Numbered from the stretch's first letter, positions 17,152 to 25,363 are shown. The stretch is 33,449 bases of DNA from Mangrovimicrobium sp048323675 (GCF_048323675.1 NZ_JBLWFK010000011.1:1-33449); one strand, 5' to 3'. Numbers and translations are program-made. The notes: generated by a model not told the origin, from the sequence alone.

Positions 17152-17184
17152 CGCAATTAGTTACGCTGCCGCGCAGGTGCCGGC

Positions 17185-17454
17185 TTATTCGGCCTCGCCG
17201 AAACGGTTTTCGATCAGTGCCACGATGGCCGCGTGTGCGGCCTCCTCGTCGGCGCCATCGATATGCAGGTCGAGTACGGTACCCTTGGCCGCCGCCAGCA
17301 TCATCACCGACATGATGCTTTTGGCATCGACCATTTCGCCGTCGCGGCCGGCCATGATGCGGCTGGAAAAAGCTGAACTGCAGCCGACAAATTTTGCCGC
17401 CGCGCGGGCGTGCAGGCCCAGTTTGTTGATGATGGTGACCTGGGTCTCAATCAC
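17185..17454 (-). CDS. npr: Nitrogen PTS phosphocarrier HPr-like protein NPr
   Basis: NPr (PtsO) passes phosphate from EI-Ntr to EIIA-Ntr in the regulatory nitrogen phosphotransferase system. The 89-residue protein has the phosphorylated histidine at H15 in NKLGLHARAAAKFV and a serine at position 46 (DAKSIMSVMMLAAAKG), both at standard HPr positions. The GTG start overlaps the rapZ stop (GTGA), and the resulting length equals family norms. It is the last gene of the rpoN-hpf-ptsN-rapZ-npr cluster, the usual arrangement in gammaproteobacteria. Confidence 0.95.
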   Translation of the reverse strand: MIETQVTIINKLGLHARAAAKFVGCSSAFSSRIMAGRDGEMVDAKSIMSVMMLAAAKGTVLDLHIDGADEEAAHAAIVALIENRFGEAE

Positions 17455-18308
17455 TGCTGTAATTCCCTGTGCCGGAGATGTACTTCGGGGAACTGCTGCC
17501 GATAGTGCTGGTACAGCCTGTCGGCGAGATATACTGACCGATGTTGACCACCGGTACAACCGATGGCGACAGTCATGTAGCTGCGGTTGCTGTCGCAGTA
17601 ACGCGGCAGCCAGCGGTCGAGAAACTGGCGGATATCCGCGTGCAGTTCATCGGTCATCGGCTGGTCCTGCAGGAAGTCGCGCACCGCCTGGTCGAGCCCG
17701 GTCAGCTGGCGCAGCTCTTTCACCCAGTGCGGGTTGGGCAGCATGCGCACGTCGAACACCAGGTCTGCATCGCTGGGCACGCCGCGCTTGAAACCGAAGG
17801 ACTGGAAGGTGATCGACATGCTGCCGGAGGCAGAGCCCAGCAGCCGCTGGCGGATGGCGTCGCGCAGTTCGTGGATGGTCATCTGGCTGGTGTCGAGAAT
17901 CAACGCCGCATCCGCGGCGATCGGCGCCAGCAGCGCGCGCTCCAGGTCGATGGCCTCGGCCAGCGGTGTGTCGTTCGAGGACAGCGGGTGGCGCCGCCGG
18001 GTCTCGGAAAAGCGTTTGATCAGCTCTGCATCCTGGGCTTCGAGCAGCAGGATTTCGCAGCGCACCTCGGCGGGCAGCGAGTCGCGGACCCGGGCGAAAT
18101 CCGCCAGGTCCTTCCAGGCGTTGCGGGCGTCGATGCAGACCGCGGTGCCCTTGAAGTGGGCAAAGTCCTCGCGCCGGGTCTCTTCCACCAGTGCGGGCAG
18201 CAGCGACACGGGCAGGTTGTCGATGCAGTAGTAACCCTCATCTTCCAGCTGGTGAAGGGCGGTACTTTTCCCCGCCCCGGAACGGCCGCTGATGATGATC
18301 AGGTGCAT
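17451..18308 (-). CDS. rapZ: RNase adapter protein RapZ
   Basis: RapZ binds nucleotides and, in enterobacteria, delivers the small RNA GlmZ to RNase E, adjusting glucosamine-6-phosphate synthase and so envelope precursor supply. The 285-residue protein has a Walker A motif at 8-16 (GRSGAGKST), YCIDNLP, and the C-terminal signature VAIGCTGGQHRSVYLAD. Whether the GlmZ role applies outside enterobacteria is uncertain. It starts 2 bp after ptsN and overlaps npr by 4 bp. Confidence 0.95.
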   Translation of the reverse strand: MHLIIISGRSGAGKSTALHQLEDEGYYCIDNLPVSLLPALVEETRREDFAHFKGTAVCIDARNAWKDLADFARVRDSLPAEVRCEILLLEAQDAELIKRFSETRRRHPLSSNDTPLAEAIDLERALLAPIAADAALILDTSQMTIHELRDAIRQRLLGSASGSMSITFQSFGFKRGVPSDADLVFDVRMLPNPHWVKELRQLTGLDQAVRDFLQDQPMTDELHADIRQFLDRWLPRYCDSNRSYMTVAIGCTGGQHRSVYLADRLYQHYRQQFPEVHLRHRELQQ

Positions 18309-18310
18309 GG

Positions 18311-18769
18311 TTACTGCACTCCGGCTTCCGCGACGGCGAACAGCGCTTCGTCGTTTTCCGCGGCGCGCAGGCGCGCGCAGTAGTCCGCCTGGCTGAACTG
18401 GCGGGCGATTCCTGCCAGGGTGTTCAGGTGGCGCTGTTCCTCGCCCTCGGGAACCAGCAGCGCAAAGACGAGGTCCACCGGCTGGTTGTCCGGGGCGTCG
18501 AATTCGATCGGTTCGGCAAGGGTGAGGAGGGCGCCCACCGGCCCCTCGCAGCCGGGCATGCGGCAGTGGGGAATGGCGATGCCCTGGCCCAGTCCGGTGC
18601 TGCCCAGCTTCTCGCGCGCGATGAGGTTGCTGAATACCGCGTCGTAGGAGATGCCGGGCAGGTCATTGCTGATGATGCGTGCGAGGGATTCAAAAAGTCT
18701 TTTTTTACTGAGCCCCGGAACGCGGCTCGCGGTGCGCTCCGGGGTCAGCAGATCGGCTAGTGATTGCAT
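18311..18769 (-). CDS. ptsN: Nitrogen regulatory EIIA-Ntr protein PtsN
   Basis: PtsN is the final acceptor of the nitrogen PTS and regulates potassium transport and other processes according to its phosphorylation state. The 152-residue EIIA fold has the active histidine at H68 (GIAIPHCRM) and the family start LADLLTPERT. It lies 10 bp after hpf and 2 bp before rapZ, within the rpoN-npr cluster. Confidence 0.95.
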   Translation of the reverse strand: MQSLADLLTPERTASRVPGLSKKRLFESLARIISNDLPGISYDAVFSNLIAREKLGSTGLGQGIAIPHCRMPGCEGPVGALLTLAEPIEFDAPDNQPVDLVFALLVPEGEEQRHLNTLAGIARQFSQADYCARLRAAENDEALFAVAEAGVQ

Positions 18770-18779
18770 GGGGTGGAAA

Positions 18780-19067
18780 TCAGTGACCTCGGGTTTTCTC
18801 TTTGTGCTTGATCAGCTGGCGGTCCAGCTTGTCGGCGAGGAGATCGATCGCCGCGTACATGTCCTCGGATTCCGCCTGGGCGAACAGGTCCGCTCCGGAG
18901 ATGTGCATGGTCGCTTCCGCTTTCTGAACCATTTTTTCGACGATCAGGGTGACCTGGGTGTTGGTGATATTGTCAAAGTGGCGTTGCAGTCGCTCGAACT
19001 TGCTCTCAACGTAATTGCGCAGGGGGTCGGTGACCTCCACGTGGTGTCCGCTGACGTTCAGTTGCAT
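18780..19067 (-). CDS. hpf: Ribosome hibernation-promoting factor, short form
   Basis: HPF binds the 30S decoding region in stationary phase and, in its short form, acts with RMF to dimerise ribosomes. The 95-residue product matches short HPF (MQLNVSGHHVEVTDPLRNYV at the start, basic tail KHKEKTRGH). It lacks the C-terminal dimerisation domain of long HPF. AAGGAG (19080-19075) lies 7 bp before the ATG. A 136-bp leader with two hairpins separates it from rpoN. Confidence 0.95.
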   Translation of the reverse strand: MQLNVSGHHVEVTDPLRNYVESKFERLQRHFDNITNTQVTLIVEKMVQKAEATMHISGADLFAQAESEDMYAAIDLLADKLDRQLIKHKEKTRGH

Positions 19068-19091
19068 AGCTTGGCTCCTTGTTGCTGATGA

Positions 19092-19131
19092 GCCCGGGTG
19101 AGCCCCGGGGAGGGCGCCGCCGGATTCCGGC
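19092..19131 (-). promoter_or_regulatory. Two GC-rich hairpins in the hpf leader
   Basis: CCCGGG at 19092-19097 can pair with CCCGGG at 19103-19108 across a 5-nt loop. CGCCG/CGGCG (19117-19121 with 19127-19131) forms a second stem with a 5-nt loop inside a 15-bp odd palindrome. They lie about 12 bp upstream of the hpf ribosome-binding site. They have no following T-run, so they are not ordinary terminators. They might affect hpf translation, rpoN mRNA stability or processing. Confidence 0.4.
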
Positions 19132-19145
19132 GAGACCTTGGAATC

Positions 19146-19175
19146 AGTCTAGACCACTTGGTGACCGGCTGGCAC
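19146..19175 (-). promoter_or_regulatory. Possible internal promoter for hpf
   Basis: On the minus strand GTGCCA (19175-19170) and TAGACT (19151-19146) are 18 bp apart, each matching four of six consensus bases. A separate promoter before hpf would suit a stationary-phase factor, but the match is modest. Confidence 0.3.
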
Positions 19176-19203
19176 AGGTGGTCGGGCGATATTGGCATAA
19201 AGA

Positions 19204-20676
19204 TCATACCAGCCGCTTGCGCTCGTTGGAGGGCGGGATGTTAAGGCTGTCCCGGTACTTGGCGATGGTCCGCCGGGCTACTTCAATGCCCTGTTCGTCC
19301 AGCAATTGGGCGATCTTGTTGTCGCTGAGAGGCTTGCGGGGGTTTTCTGCCGCGACCAGCTTGCGGATCAGTGCGCGAATCGCCGTTGAAGAGCATTCGC
19401 CACCGCCGCTGGTGGATACGTGGCTGGAAAAGAAATACTTGAGTTCGAAGATACCGCGCGGGGTGTGCATGTACTTCTGGGTGGTGACCCGGGAGATGGT
19501 GGACTCGTGCATCTCCACCGCCTCGGCAATGTCGTGCAGCACCAGCGGTTTCATGGCTTCCTCGCCGTATTCGAGGAAGTTGCGCTGGTGCTCGACAATC
19601 TTGCTGGCCACTTTCATCAGGGTTTCGTTGCGGCTCTGCAGGCTCTTCAGGAACCAGCGCGCCTCCTGCAGGTTGTCGCGCAGGTAGGTGTTGTCGGCAC
19701 TGTTGTCCGCGCGCTTGATCAGGCTGGCATAGTCGCTATTGATGCGCAGTTTGGGCGCGATATCCGGGTTGAGCTCCACCACCCAGCGGCCTTCGCGCTT
19801 GCTGACAAAAACGTCGGGCACCACGTATTCGACATCTTCCGGGGCGAAGGATTGCCCCGGGTTCGGGTCCAGGGTCTGCAACAGCGCCAGTACCGACTTG
19901 AGTTCGCTTTCAGCGAGCCGGGTGCGGCGCAGGATCTGGTTGTAATCGCCGCCGGCCAGCTGCGGCAGGTGGCGGTTGAGGATCAGCCGCGCCGGCTCGA
20001 GATAGGGGGTGTCGGCGGGCAGTTGCTGCAACTGCACCAGCAGGCATTCCTGCAGGCTGCGGGTACAGACGCCGGCGGGTTCGAATTGCTGCAGCCGGTG
20101 CAGCACCGCCACGATCTCGTCCATCTCGATGTCGAGTTCCGGGTCGAAGGACTCGTGGATTTCCTCCAGCGACAGGGTCAGCCGGCCGTTGCCGTCGGTG
20201 GCGTCGAGCAGGGTCAGGGCGATCAGGTGGTCGGTGTCGGAAAAACGGGTGAGGTTGAGCTGCCAGAGCAGGTGGTCGTGCAGGGATTCCCGCGAGCTGT
20301 TGCGGGACTCGAAGTCACCGTCGTCTTCCATGGGCGCCGGGGCGGGGGAAGAACTGGATGGCAGCAGGTCTTCCCAGCGGGTGTCCACCGGCAGGTCATC
20401 CGGCATGCTCTCGGAGCCGGTGGTGTTAGCCTCGTTGAGTTCGGCGCTTTCCCAGTCGCTGTTGCCGGCCGGGCCTTCGGGCTCGTTGTTACCGTTCTCC
20501 ACCTCGTTGCCGCCGAGGTCCTCTTCGCCGATTTCCAGCAGGGGGTTACTGTCCAGCGCCTGCTGGATTTCCTGCTGCAGGTCCAGCGTGGAGAGTTGCA
20601 GTAAGCGGATGGCCTGCTGCAACTGCGGAGTCATGGTCAGTTGCTGGCCGATCTTGAGTTGAAGCGATTGTTTCAT
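19204..20676 (-). CDS. rpoN: RNA polymerase sigma-54 factor RpoN
   Basis: RpoN directs RNA polymerase to -24/-12 promoters that need AAA+ activators. The 490-residue protein has the glutamine-rich region I (QLKIGQQLTMTPQLQQAIRL), an acidic region II (about 50-125), the core-binding part, a helix-turn-helix (LHDIAEAVEMHESTISRVT) and the RpoN box (ARRTIAKYRD) near the C terminus. I start it at ATG 20676, where MKQSLQLKIG matches homologues. An in-frame extension further upstream would cross the likely promoter and is rejected. It lies between lptB and hpf, its usual place. Confidence 0.96.
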   Translation of the reverse strand: MKQSLQLKIGQQLTMTPQLQQAIRLLQLSTLDLQQEIQQALDSNPLLEIGEEDLGGNEVENGNNEPEGPAGNSDWESAELNEANTTGSESMPDDLPVDTRWEDLLPSSSSPAPAPMEDDGDFESRNSSRESLHDHLLWQLNLTRFSDTDHLIALTLLDATDGNGRLTLSLEEIHESFDPELDIEMDEIVAVLHRLQQFEPAGVCTRSLQECLLVQLQQLPADTPYLEPARLILNRHLPQLAGGDYNQILRRTRLAESELKSVLALLQTLDPNPGQSFAPEDVEYVVPDVFVSKREGRWVVELNPDIAPKLRINSDYASLIKRADNSADNTYLRDNLQEARWFLKSLQSRNETLMKVASKIVEHQRNFLEYGEEAMKPLVLHDIAEAVEMHESTISRVTTQKYMHTPRGIFELKYFFSSHVSTSGGGECSSTAIRALIRKLVAAENPRKPLSDNKIAQLLDEQGIEVARRTIAKYRDSLNIPPSNERKRLV

Positions 20677-20705
20677 CGACAGCTGGAAAGAGCCCCTGGG
20701 TGCGT

Positions 20706-20717
20706 CCCCGTACGGGG
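20706..20717. repeat. 12-bp perfect palindrome in the rpoN leader
   Basis: CCCCGTACGGGG is a perfect palindrome lying between the proposed rpoN promoter and its ATG. It could be an operator or a small RNA hairpin (4-bp stem, GUAC loop). No known binding protein is recognised. Confidence 0.4.
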
Positions 20718-20740
20718 TGGCGCAGTTGAACACGACTTGG

Positions 20741-20770
20741 AGTGTAGCGCCAGCGTGCAAACTCTGGCAA
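20741..20770 (-). promoter_or_regulatory. Candidate rpoN promoter
   Basis: On the minus strand TTGCCA (20770-20765) matches the -35 consensus at five of six bases, and TACACT (20746-20741) matches the -10 at four, with 18-bp spacing. An A-rich stretch upstream (about 20785-20815) could act as an UP element. The expected transcript starts about 58 bp before the rpoN ATG. Confidence 0.5.
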
Positions 20771-20832
20771 CCGCTTGGCTCGAAATTTGCTTGTTGACTT
20801 TTTTTACGTTTAGCAGTGGTGTTGCGGATGCC

Positions 20833-21558
20833 TTAAAGGCGGAATTGTTCGCCGAGGTAGACCTTGCGCACCTTGGCGTTGTCCAGCACTTCCTGGGAGG
20901 TGCCTGAGGCGATGATGTGACCTTCCCCTACGATATAGGCCTTCTCGCAAATATCAAGTGTGTCGCGCACGTTGTGGTCGGTAATCAGGATGCCGATACC
21001 GCGATCGCGCAGGTGGTTGATGATTTGCTTGATGTCGCTCACCGAGATCGGGTCGACGCCGGCGAAGGGTTCGTCGAGCAGGATGAAGTCCGGTTCTGTC
21101 GCCAGCGCGCGGGCGATTTCCACCCGCCGCCGCTCGCCGCCGGAGAGCGACTGGCCGAGGCTGTCGCGCAGGTGCTGCACGTGAAATTCCTCGAGCAGCA
21201 TGTCGCGCTTTTCCTGCCGCTGTTTGCGGTTGAGGTCGGGGCGGGTCTCGAGAATCGCCAGCAGGTTGTCGCCCACCGACAGCTTGCGGAAGATCGACGC
21301 CTCCTGGGGCAGGTAGCCGATGCCGTGGCGCGCGCGCTCGTGCATGGGCAGGCGGGTAATGTCTTCACCGTTCAGCTCGATGCTCCCGCGGTCTGCGGTG
21401 ATGATGCCGATAATCATGTAGAAACAGGTGGTTTTGCCGGCGCCGTTGGGCCCCAGCAGGCCGACCACCTGGCCGCTTTCCAGGTGCAGGGAAACGTCCT
21501 GTACGACCTCCCGGCCGCGATAGGACTTGGCGAGGTTACGGGCTGCCAGTTGCGCCAT
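20833..21558 (-). CDS. lptB: LPS export ABC transporter ATPase LptB
   Basis: LptB powers extraction of LPS from the inner membrane with LptF/LptG, feeding LptC and LptA. The 241-residue ATPase has Walker A at 36-44 (GPNGAGKTT), a Q-loop in YLPQEASIF, signature LSGGERRR, Walker B with FILLDEPFAGVD, and the switch histidine in LITDHNVRD. The ATG at 21558 has AAGGAGA upstream and overlaps lptA by 23 bp. The permeases lptF/lptG are not in the window, as is usual. Confidence 0.97.
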   Translation of the reverse strand: MAQLAARNLAKSYRGREVVQDVSLHLESGQVVGLLGPNGAGKTTCFYMIIGIITADRGSIELNGEDITRLPMHERARHGIGYLPQEASIFRKLSVGDNLLAILETRPDLNRKQRQEKRDMLLEEFHVQHLRDSLGQSLSGGERRRVEIARALATEPDFILLDEPFAGVDPISVSDIKQIINHLRDRGIGILITDHNVRDTLDICEKAYIVGEGHIIASGTSQEVLDNAKVRKVYLGEQFRL

Positions 21559-22165
21559 CGGCGGTCTCCTTCGGCGCGACTTCCTCGACGGCACTGGCGG
21601 GGCTGTTGGGATCGGCAGCGGCCTCCCGCTCCTGGGCCTGGCTGGATTCCTCGGCCGCCTGTATCACCTGCGCCGGAATCACCACCTGTACCCGGCTGGA
21701 GGTATTGCTGCGGTCGGAATCGGCTTTCACCAGTTTTTCGTTGATGAAGTAGTCGATGCGGTCGCCGGTGACGGTGGAACCCTCCTGCTCGATGCTGGCG
21801 CTTTCGCGCAGCTCGACGCGAGCTTCATTGCGGTAATACTCGATGCGGTTGGCGCGCGCGGTGATCACGGCCTTGTCGATTTCCGGTTGCTGGCGCATGG
21901 TCGCGGGCTTGCCATGGGCGGTGATGCGCTGGGCATCCTGGCCGGTGTGGTAGACGGTGAGGATATCGGCCTCGATGTGCAGGCTGCCCTGGTCCAGGGT
22001 GACATTGCCCTTGTACTGGGTAAAGCCCTGGTTTTCGTCCCTGAGCGCCTCGATCGCCTCGATCCGGATCGGTTGATCCTGGTCGTCGGGCAGCGCCTTA
22101 ACGCCTGCCGAGAGTGCGAGCAGGACGAGGGCACAGGCGGCCGCCCGGCTAGGGGATTTGTACAT
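21536..22165 (-). CDS. lptA: LPS transport periplasmic bridge protein LptA
   Basis: LptA forms the periplasmic filament carrying LPS from LptC to LptD. The 209-residue protein has a signal peptide (MYKSPSRAAACALVLLALSAGVKA) followed by the OstA beta-jellyroll (QPIRIEAIEALRDENQGFTQYKGNVTLDQG onward). The C terminus is long, acidic and Ala/Glu-rich. I prefer the ATG at 22165, with GGAG 7 bp upstream, over an in-frame ATG at 22180. It overlaps lptC by 17 bp and lptB by 23 bp, so the trio is translationally linked. Confidence 0.92.
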   Translation of the reverse strand: MYKSPSRAAACALVLLALSAGVKALPDDQDQPIRIEAIEALRDENQGFTQYKGNVTLDQGSLHIEADILTVYHTGQDAQRITAHGKPATMRQQPEIDKAVITARANRIEYYRNEARVELRESASIEQEGSTVTGDRIDYFINEKLVKADSDRSNTSSRVQVVIPAQVIQAAEESSQAQEREAAADPNSPASAVEEVAPKETADGATGSP

Positions 22166-22706
22166 AAATGCTCTCCACATCGGGGCCCAGGCGGATGGTT
22201 TCCTGGTTGAGTCGGGCCAGCATGCCGTTGGCCCGGGTTGCGTTCCCCGCCTGGGTGATGGTGACCGCGGAGCGGGTCTGCGCTTCGCGGGTGTCCAGCT
22301 GGATATCCAGGCTGGCGGTTGTCAGTTGGGTGCCGGTCTGGTCGTGGCTGAGCACGACATTCTGGCGCAGCAACAGGCGCTGGCCATTTCCCGCGTAACG
22401 TCCCCGGTCGGCGCTTGCCGACCAGGTCCGGTCGTGGGCGCTGTGGGCATAGAAGCGGGGCTCGTAGAGCATCGTGTAGGCGGGTTTCCGGAACTGCTCT
22501 ACCCGGCTGGATTCGAGGATGTCGGACAGCGTGCCGTCCGCGCTGAAACTGCGTGAGCGTGCATTGTCGATGTAACTGGTCGGCAGTGGCCCTCCGGGCG
22601 TGCCCCGGGCCGCCGTCGCCGCAGTGCCGGGGCCGGGATTCCAGTAGTGTGTGGTCAGCAGCACCAGCGCGGCGACCAGCAGCAGGTGCAGGATCGGGCG
22701 GCGCAT
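22149..22706 (-). CDS. lptC: LPS export protein LptC
   Basis: LptC is a bitopic inner-membrane protein that receives LPS from LptB2FG and hands it to LptA. The 185-residue protein has one N-terminal anchor (PILHLLLVAALVLLTTHYW) and a periplasmic beta-jellyroll (segments LSDILESSRVEQF, YAGNGQRLLLRQNVVL, TTASLDIQLDTREAQT). The ATG overlaps the kdsC stop by one base (TGATG). Confidence 0.92.
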   Translation of the reverse strand: MRRPILHLLLVAALVLLTTHYWNPGPGTAATAARGTPGGPLPTSYIDNARSRSFSADGTLSDILESSRVEQFRKPAYTMLYEPRFYAHSAHDRTWSASADRGRYAGNGQRLLLRQNVVLSHDQTGTQLTTASLDIQLDTREAQTRSAVTITQAGNATRANGMLARLNQETIRLGPDVESIYVQIP

Positions 22707-23227
22707 CAGGCGAAGGTCTCCAGCAGGGCGTCGAGGCTGCCGCGCGCTTGCAGCAGCAGTTCGCAGGCTTCACGCACTGCGCCGTTGCCGCCGGGCAAAT
22801 GAGTCACCACATCAGCGGCGGCCTGCAATGCCGCCACGCCGTCGGCGGGTGTAAAGCCGACGCCCGCGGCCTTCACTGCGGCGAGGTCGGGGAGGTCGTC
22901 GCCCATGTAGGCGCAGGCCTGTGGTTCGATGCCGCGCAGTTTGCACAGCTCCAGCAGTGCGGAGAGTTTGTCCTCGCGCCCCTGCACGATGGTGTCGATG
23001 CCGAGCTCCGCGGCGCGGCGACTGACCATCGGCGATACCCGGCCGGTGATGATAGCCACTTCGATACCGTCCCGCTGCAGCAGCTTGATGCCGAGGCCGT
23101 CCTTGATGTTGAAGCTTTTCAGCTCCTCGCCGCTGCTGCTGTACTGGATGCGCCCGTCGGTGAGTACGCCGTCCACATCGAGGGCGAACAGGCGGATGTT
23201 GCTGGCGATTCTGGTGAGTTCCGGCAT
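22706..23227 (-). CDS. kdsC: 3-deoxy-D-manno-octulosonate 8-phosphate phosphatase KdsC
   Basis: KdsC removes phosphate from Kdo-8-phosphate to give Kdo for LPS inner-core synthesis. The 173-residue HAD-family protein has the nucleophile motif at 17-23 (DVDGVLTDG, with D17 and D19), IITGRVSPMV, a lysine in REDKLSALLEL, and YMGDDLPDL. It lacks a large cap domain, as expected for KdsC. It lies 4 bp after kdsD. Confidence 0.95.
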   Translation of the reverse strand: MPELTRIASNIRLFALDVDGVLTDGRIQYSSSGEELKSFNIKDGLGIKLLQRDGIEVAIITGRVSPMVSRRAAELGIDTIVQGREDKLSALLELCKLRGIEPQACAYMGDDLPDLAAVKAAGVGFTPADGVAALQAAADVVTHLPGGNGAVREACELLLQARGSLDALLETFA

Positions 23228-23231
23228 TGCG

Positions 23232-24248
23232 TCAGGCGAGCCCGGCGTGCAGCAGGTGCATCAGGTGGAGGACGCCACAGGCGGCGCCGTCGTCATCGAC
23301 CACGACCAGCGAGGTAATTTCGTTTTCTTCCATGATACGCATCGCCTGGGCTGCCAGCATGCCGGGGGTAACGGTTTTGGGCTTGCGCGACATGATGGCC
23401 GCGATCGGCGTGCTGTTGATGTCCACCTGGTGATCGATGGCCCGGCGCAGGTCGCCGTCAGTAAATACGCCGATGAACTGGCCCGCGTCGTCGGTCACGG
23501 TGGTCATGCCCAGTCCCTTGGCGCTGATTTCGAGCAGCGCCCTGGCCAGCATGGTGTCCTGGGCAACCCTCGGGATGCTGTCGCCGGCGCGCATCACGTC
23601 GGCGACTTTCAGCAGCAGCTTGCGGCCCAGCGAACCACCGGGGTGGGAAAAGGCGAAGTCCTCGGCGGTGAACCCGCGCGCTTCCAGCAGGGCGATGGCC
23701 AGGGCGTCGCCCATGACCAGGGCCGCCGTGGTGCTGGAGGTCGGCGCGAGGTCCAGCGGGCAGGCCTCGGTGGTCACGCCGGCATCGATGTGGGCGTCGG
23801 CGGCGCGGGCGAGGGTGGACTGCGGGTTGCCGGTCATGGCGATCAGTTTGCTGCCCATGCGCTTGAGCAGCGGCAGCAGGGTCAGGACCTCGCCGACCTC
23901 GCCGCTGTTGGACAGCGCGATAACCACGTCCTCGGGGGTGATCATGCCCATGTCGCCGTGGCTGGCTTCGCCGGGGTGGACAAAAAATGCCGGCGTGCCG
24001 GTGCTGGCGAGGGTGGCGGCAATCTTGCGGGCGATATGCCCGGACTTGCCCATGCCGGTGACAATTACCCGGCCCTGGCAGTCGAGCATCAGGGCGCAGG
24101 CCTGTTCGAATTCGGCGCCGACTCGCTGGGCGAGCGCGGCCACGGCTTCTGCCTCCATGCTGATGGTGCGCAGTGCCGACTGGGTAAAACCTGGTTTTGG
24201 TGAAGGCTGGTCCGCCATGCCTGCGGGCCCCGAATCAAAGGCTGACAT
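23232..24248 (-). CDS. kdsD: Arabinose-5-phosphate isomerase KdsD
   Basis: KdsD converts ribulose-5-phosphate to arabinose-5-phosphate, the first committed precursor of Kdo. The 338-residue protein has an N-terminal SIS sugar-isomerase domain (VTGMGKSGHIARKIAATLASTGTPA, SNSGEVGEVL) and two C-terminal CBS domains from about residue 210. The ATG chosen overlaps the antiporter stop by 14 bp. A second in-frame ATG (24218) is possible and would shorten the N terminus by ten residues. Confidence 0.94.
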   Translation of the reverse strand: MSAFDSGPAGMADQPSPKPGFTQSALRTISMEAEAVAALAQRVGAEFEQACALMLDCQGRVIVTGMGKSGHIARKIAATLASTGTPAFFVHPGEASHGDMGMITPEDVVIALSNSGEVGEVLTLLPLLKRMGSKLIAMTGNPQSTLARAADAHIDAGVTTEACPLDLAPTSSTTAALVMGDALAIALLEARGFTAEDFAFSHPGGSLGRKLLLKVADVMRAGDSIPRVAQDTMLARALLEISAKGLGMTTVTDDAGQFIGVFTDGDLRRAIDHQVDINSTPIAAIMSRKPKTVTPGMLAAQAMRIMEENEITSLVVVDDDGAACGVLHLMHLLHAGLA

Positions 24249-25209
24249 ATAACCAGTAATAATACAGTGCGTAGGAAGAGACTAACAACACCCCGACGGT
24301 CCGGCCCAGGTAGGCGCAGCCCTCCCTGGAGCGTTTGCGCTTGCGGCTGACAAGGATCGCCGCTGCGATAAAGAAGGTCAGGAAGGTCATGGTCGGGTAG
24401 TCGCGGGTGAGTACCGACGGCTCCAGCACCGCGGTGCCGAAGAAGCCGGGAATCGCCATCACCACCAGCAGGTTGAACATGTTGGAGCCGATGACGTTGC
24501 CGAGGGCGATCTCGGTGTGGCCGCGCAGGGCGCTGGCCACGGTGGCGGCCAGTTCCGGCAGGCTGGTACCGACGGCGACAATGGTCAGGCCGATGATCAG
24601 TTCGGAAACACCGAGGGTCTCGGCGACTTCCACCGCCCCCCAGACCAGCAGGCGCGAGCTGGCCACCAGCAGCGCCAGACCCAGGGCAAAGGTGAGCCAG
24701 GCGCGCGTCGGGCTCAGGTGGGGCAGGTATTCTTCCTCGGCTTCCTCGACCAGGACATTGTCTTTCTGCTGGCTGCGCAGCATGTAGATGATCAGCGCGG
24801 CGAGCGTGCCGGTCATCAGGATCGCGTCGAGGGCGGAGAGGGCGTCGTCGAGCAGCAGGATGCCGGTACCCACGGTCACCAGCAGCAGGGTCGGCATCTC
24901 CTTGCGCACGCTGTCCGGGTGGACCATCAGCGGGGCCACCAGCAGGGTGATGCCCAGCACCAGCCCGATATTGGCAATATTGGAGCCGATGGCGTTGCCA
25001 ATGGCGAGGCTGCCCGCACCGGAAAGCGCGGCGGTCAGGGAGACCAGTACTTCGGGTGCGGAAGTCCCCAGGGAGACAATTGTCAGGCCGATGACGATGG
25101 GCGACATGCCCATGTTTTCTGCAATCGACGCTGCGCCTGCAACGAACAGGTCCGCGCTCCAGATAAGGATAATAAAGCCGACCAGAATAGCTGCGGCTGC
25201 TAACAGCAT
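24235..25209 (-). CDS. yrbG: YrbG-type sodium/calcium antiporter
   Basis: A 324-residue inner-membrane protein of the Ca2+:cation antiporter superfamily, the same length as E. coli YrbG, which heads the same gene cluster. Both alpha-repeats are visible: GLTIVSLGTSAPEVLVSLTAA with GNAIGSNIANI, and GLTIVAVGTSLPELAATVAS with GNVIGSNMFN. A central acidic loop (EEAEEEY) separates the two halves. About ten membrane helices are expected. The substrate is inferred from the family only. AGGAA lies 10 bp before the ATG. It is the first gene of the kdsD-kdsC-lptCAB unit. Confidence 0.92.
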   Translation of the reverse strand: MLLAAAAILVGFIILIWSADLFVAGAASIAENMGMSPIVIGLTIVSLGTSAPEVLVSLTAALSGAGSLAIGNAIGSNIANIGLVLGITLLVAPLMVHPDSVRKEMPTLLLVTVGTGILLLDDALSALDAILMTGTLAALIIYMLRSQQKDNVLVEEAEEEYLPHLSPTRAWLTFALGLALLVASSRLLVWGAVEVAETLGVSELIIGLTIVAVGTSLPELAATVASALRGHTEIALGNVIGSNMFNLLVVMAIPGFFGTAVLEPSVLTRDYPTMTFLTFFIAAAILVSRKRKRSREGCAYLGRTVGVLLVSSYALYYYWLYVSL

Positions 25210-25335
25210 ATAAATAAATTTCCTGTTAAAGTAGGCGCCGCGCTGTGGGTGTGGAACCGCATGGGCACCCCTGGTGTCATAGATTGCGGGCGCGGACATC
25301 TGCCGTGGGCAGTTGCCCCTGATTGCCAAGCCCGG

Positions 25336-25363
25336 ATTATACAGGCCGCTACAGCGGTGAATA
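25336..25363 (-). promoter_or_regulatory. Candidate promoter of the antiporter-kds-lpt operon with internal palindrome
   Basis: On the minus strand a perfect -10 TATAAT lies at 25341-25336, with a poor -35 TATTCA (25363-25358) 16 bp upstream. The spacer contains a palindrome, CCGCTACAGCGG (25346-25357, 5-bp arms), well placed for a repressor or activator. The resulting leader to the antiporter ATG would be about 120 nt. Confidence 0.5.

Noticed and set aside
19170..19184. A sigma-54 promoter before hpf (TGGCAC on the plus strand)
   Set aside because: It faces away from hpf, and the -12 element (TTGC after five bases) is missing: the bases there are GTCG.
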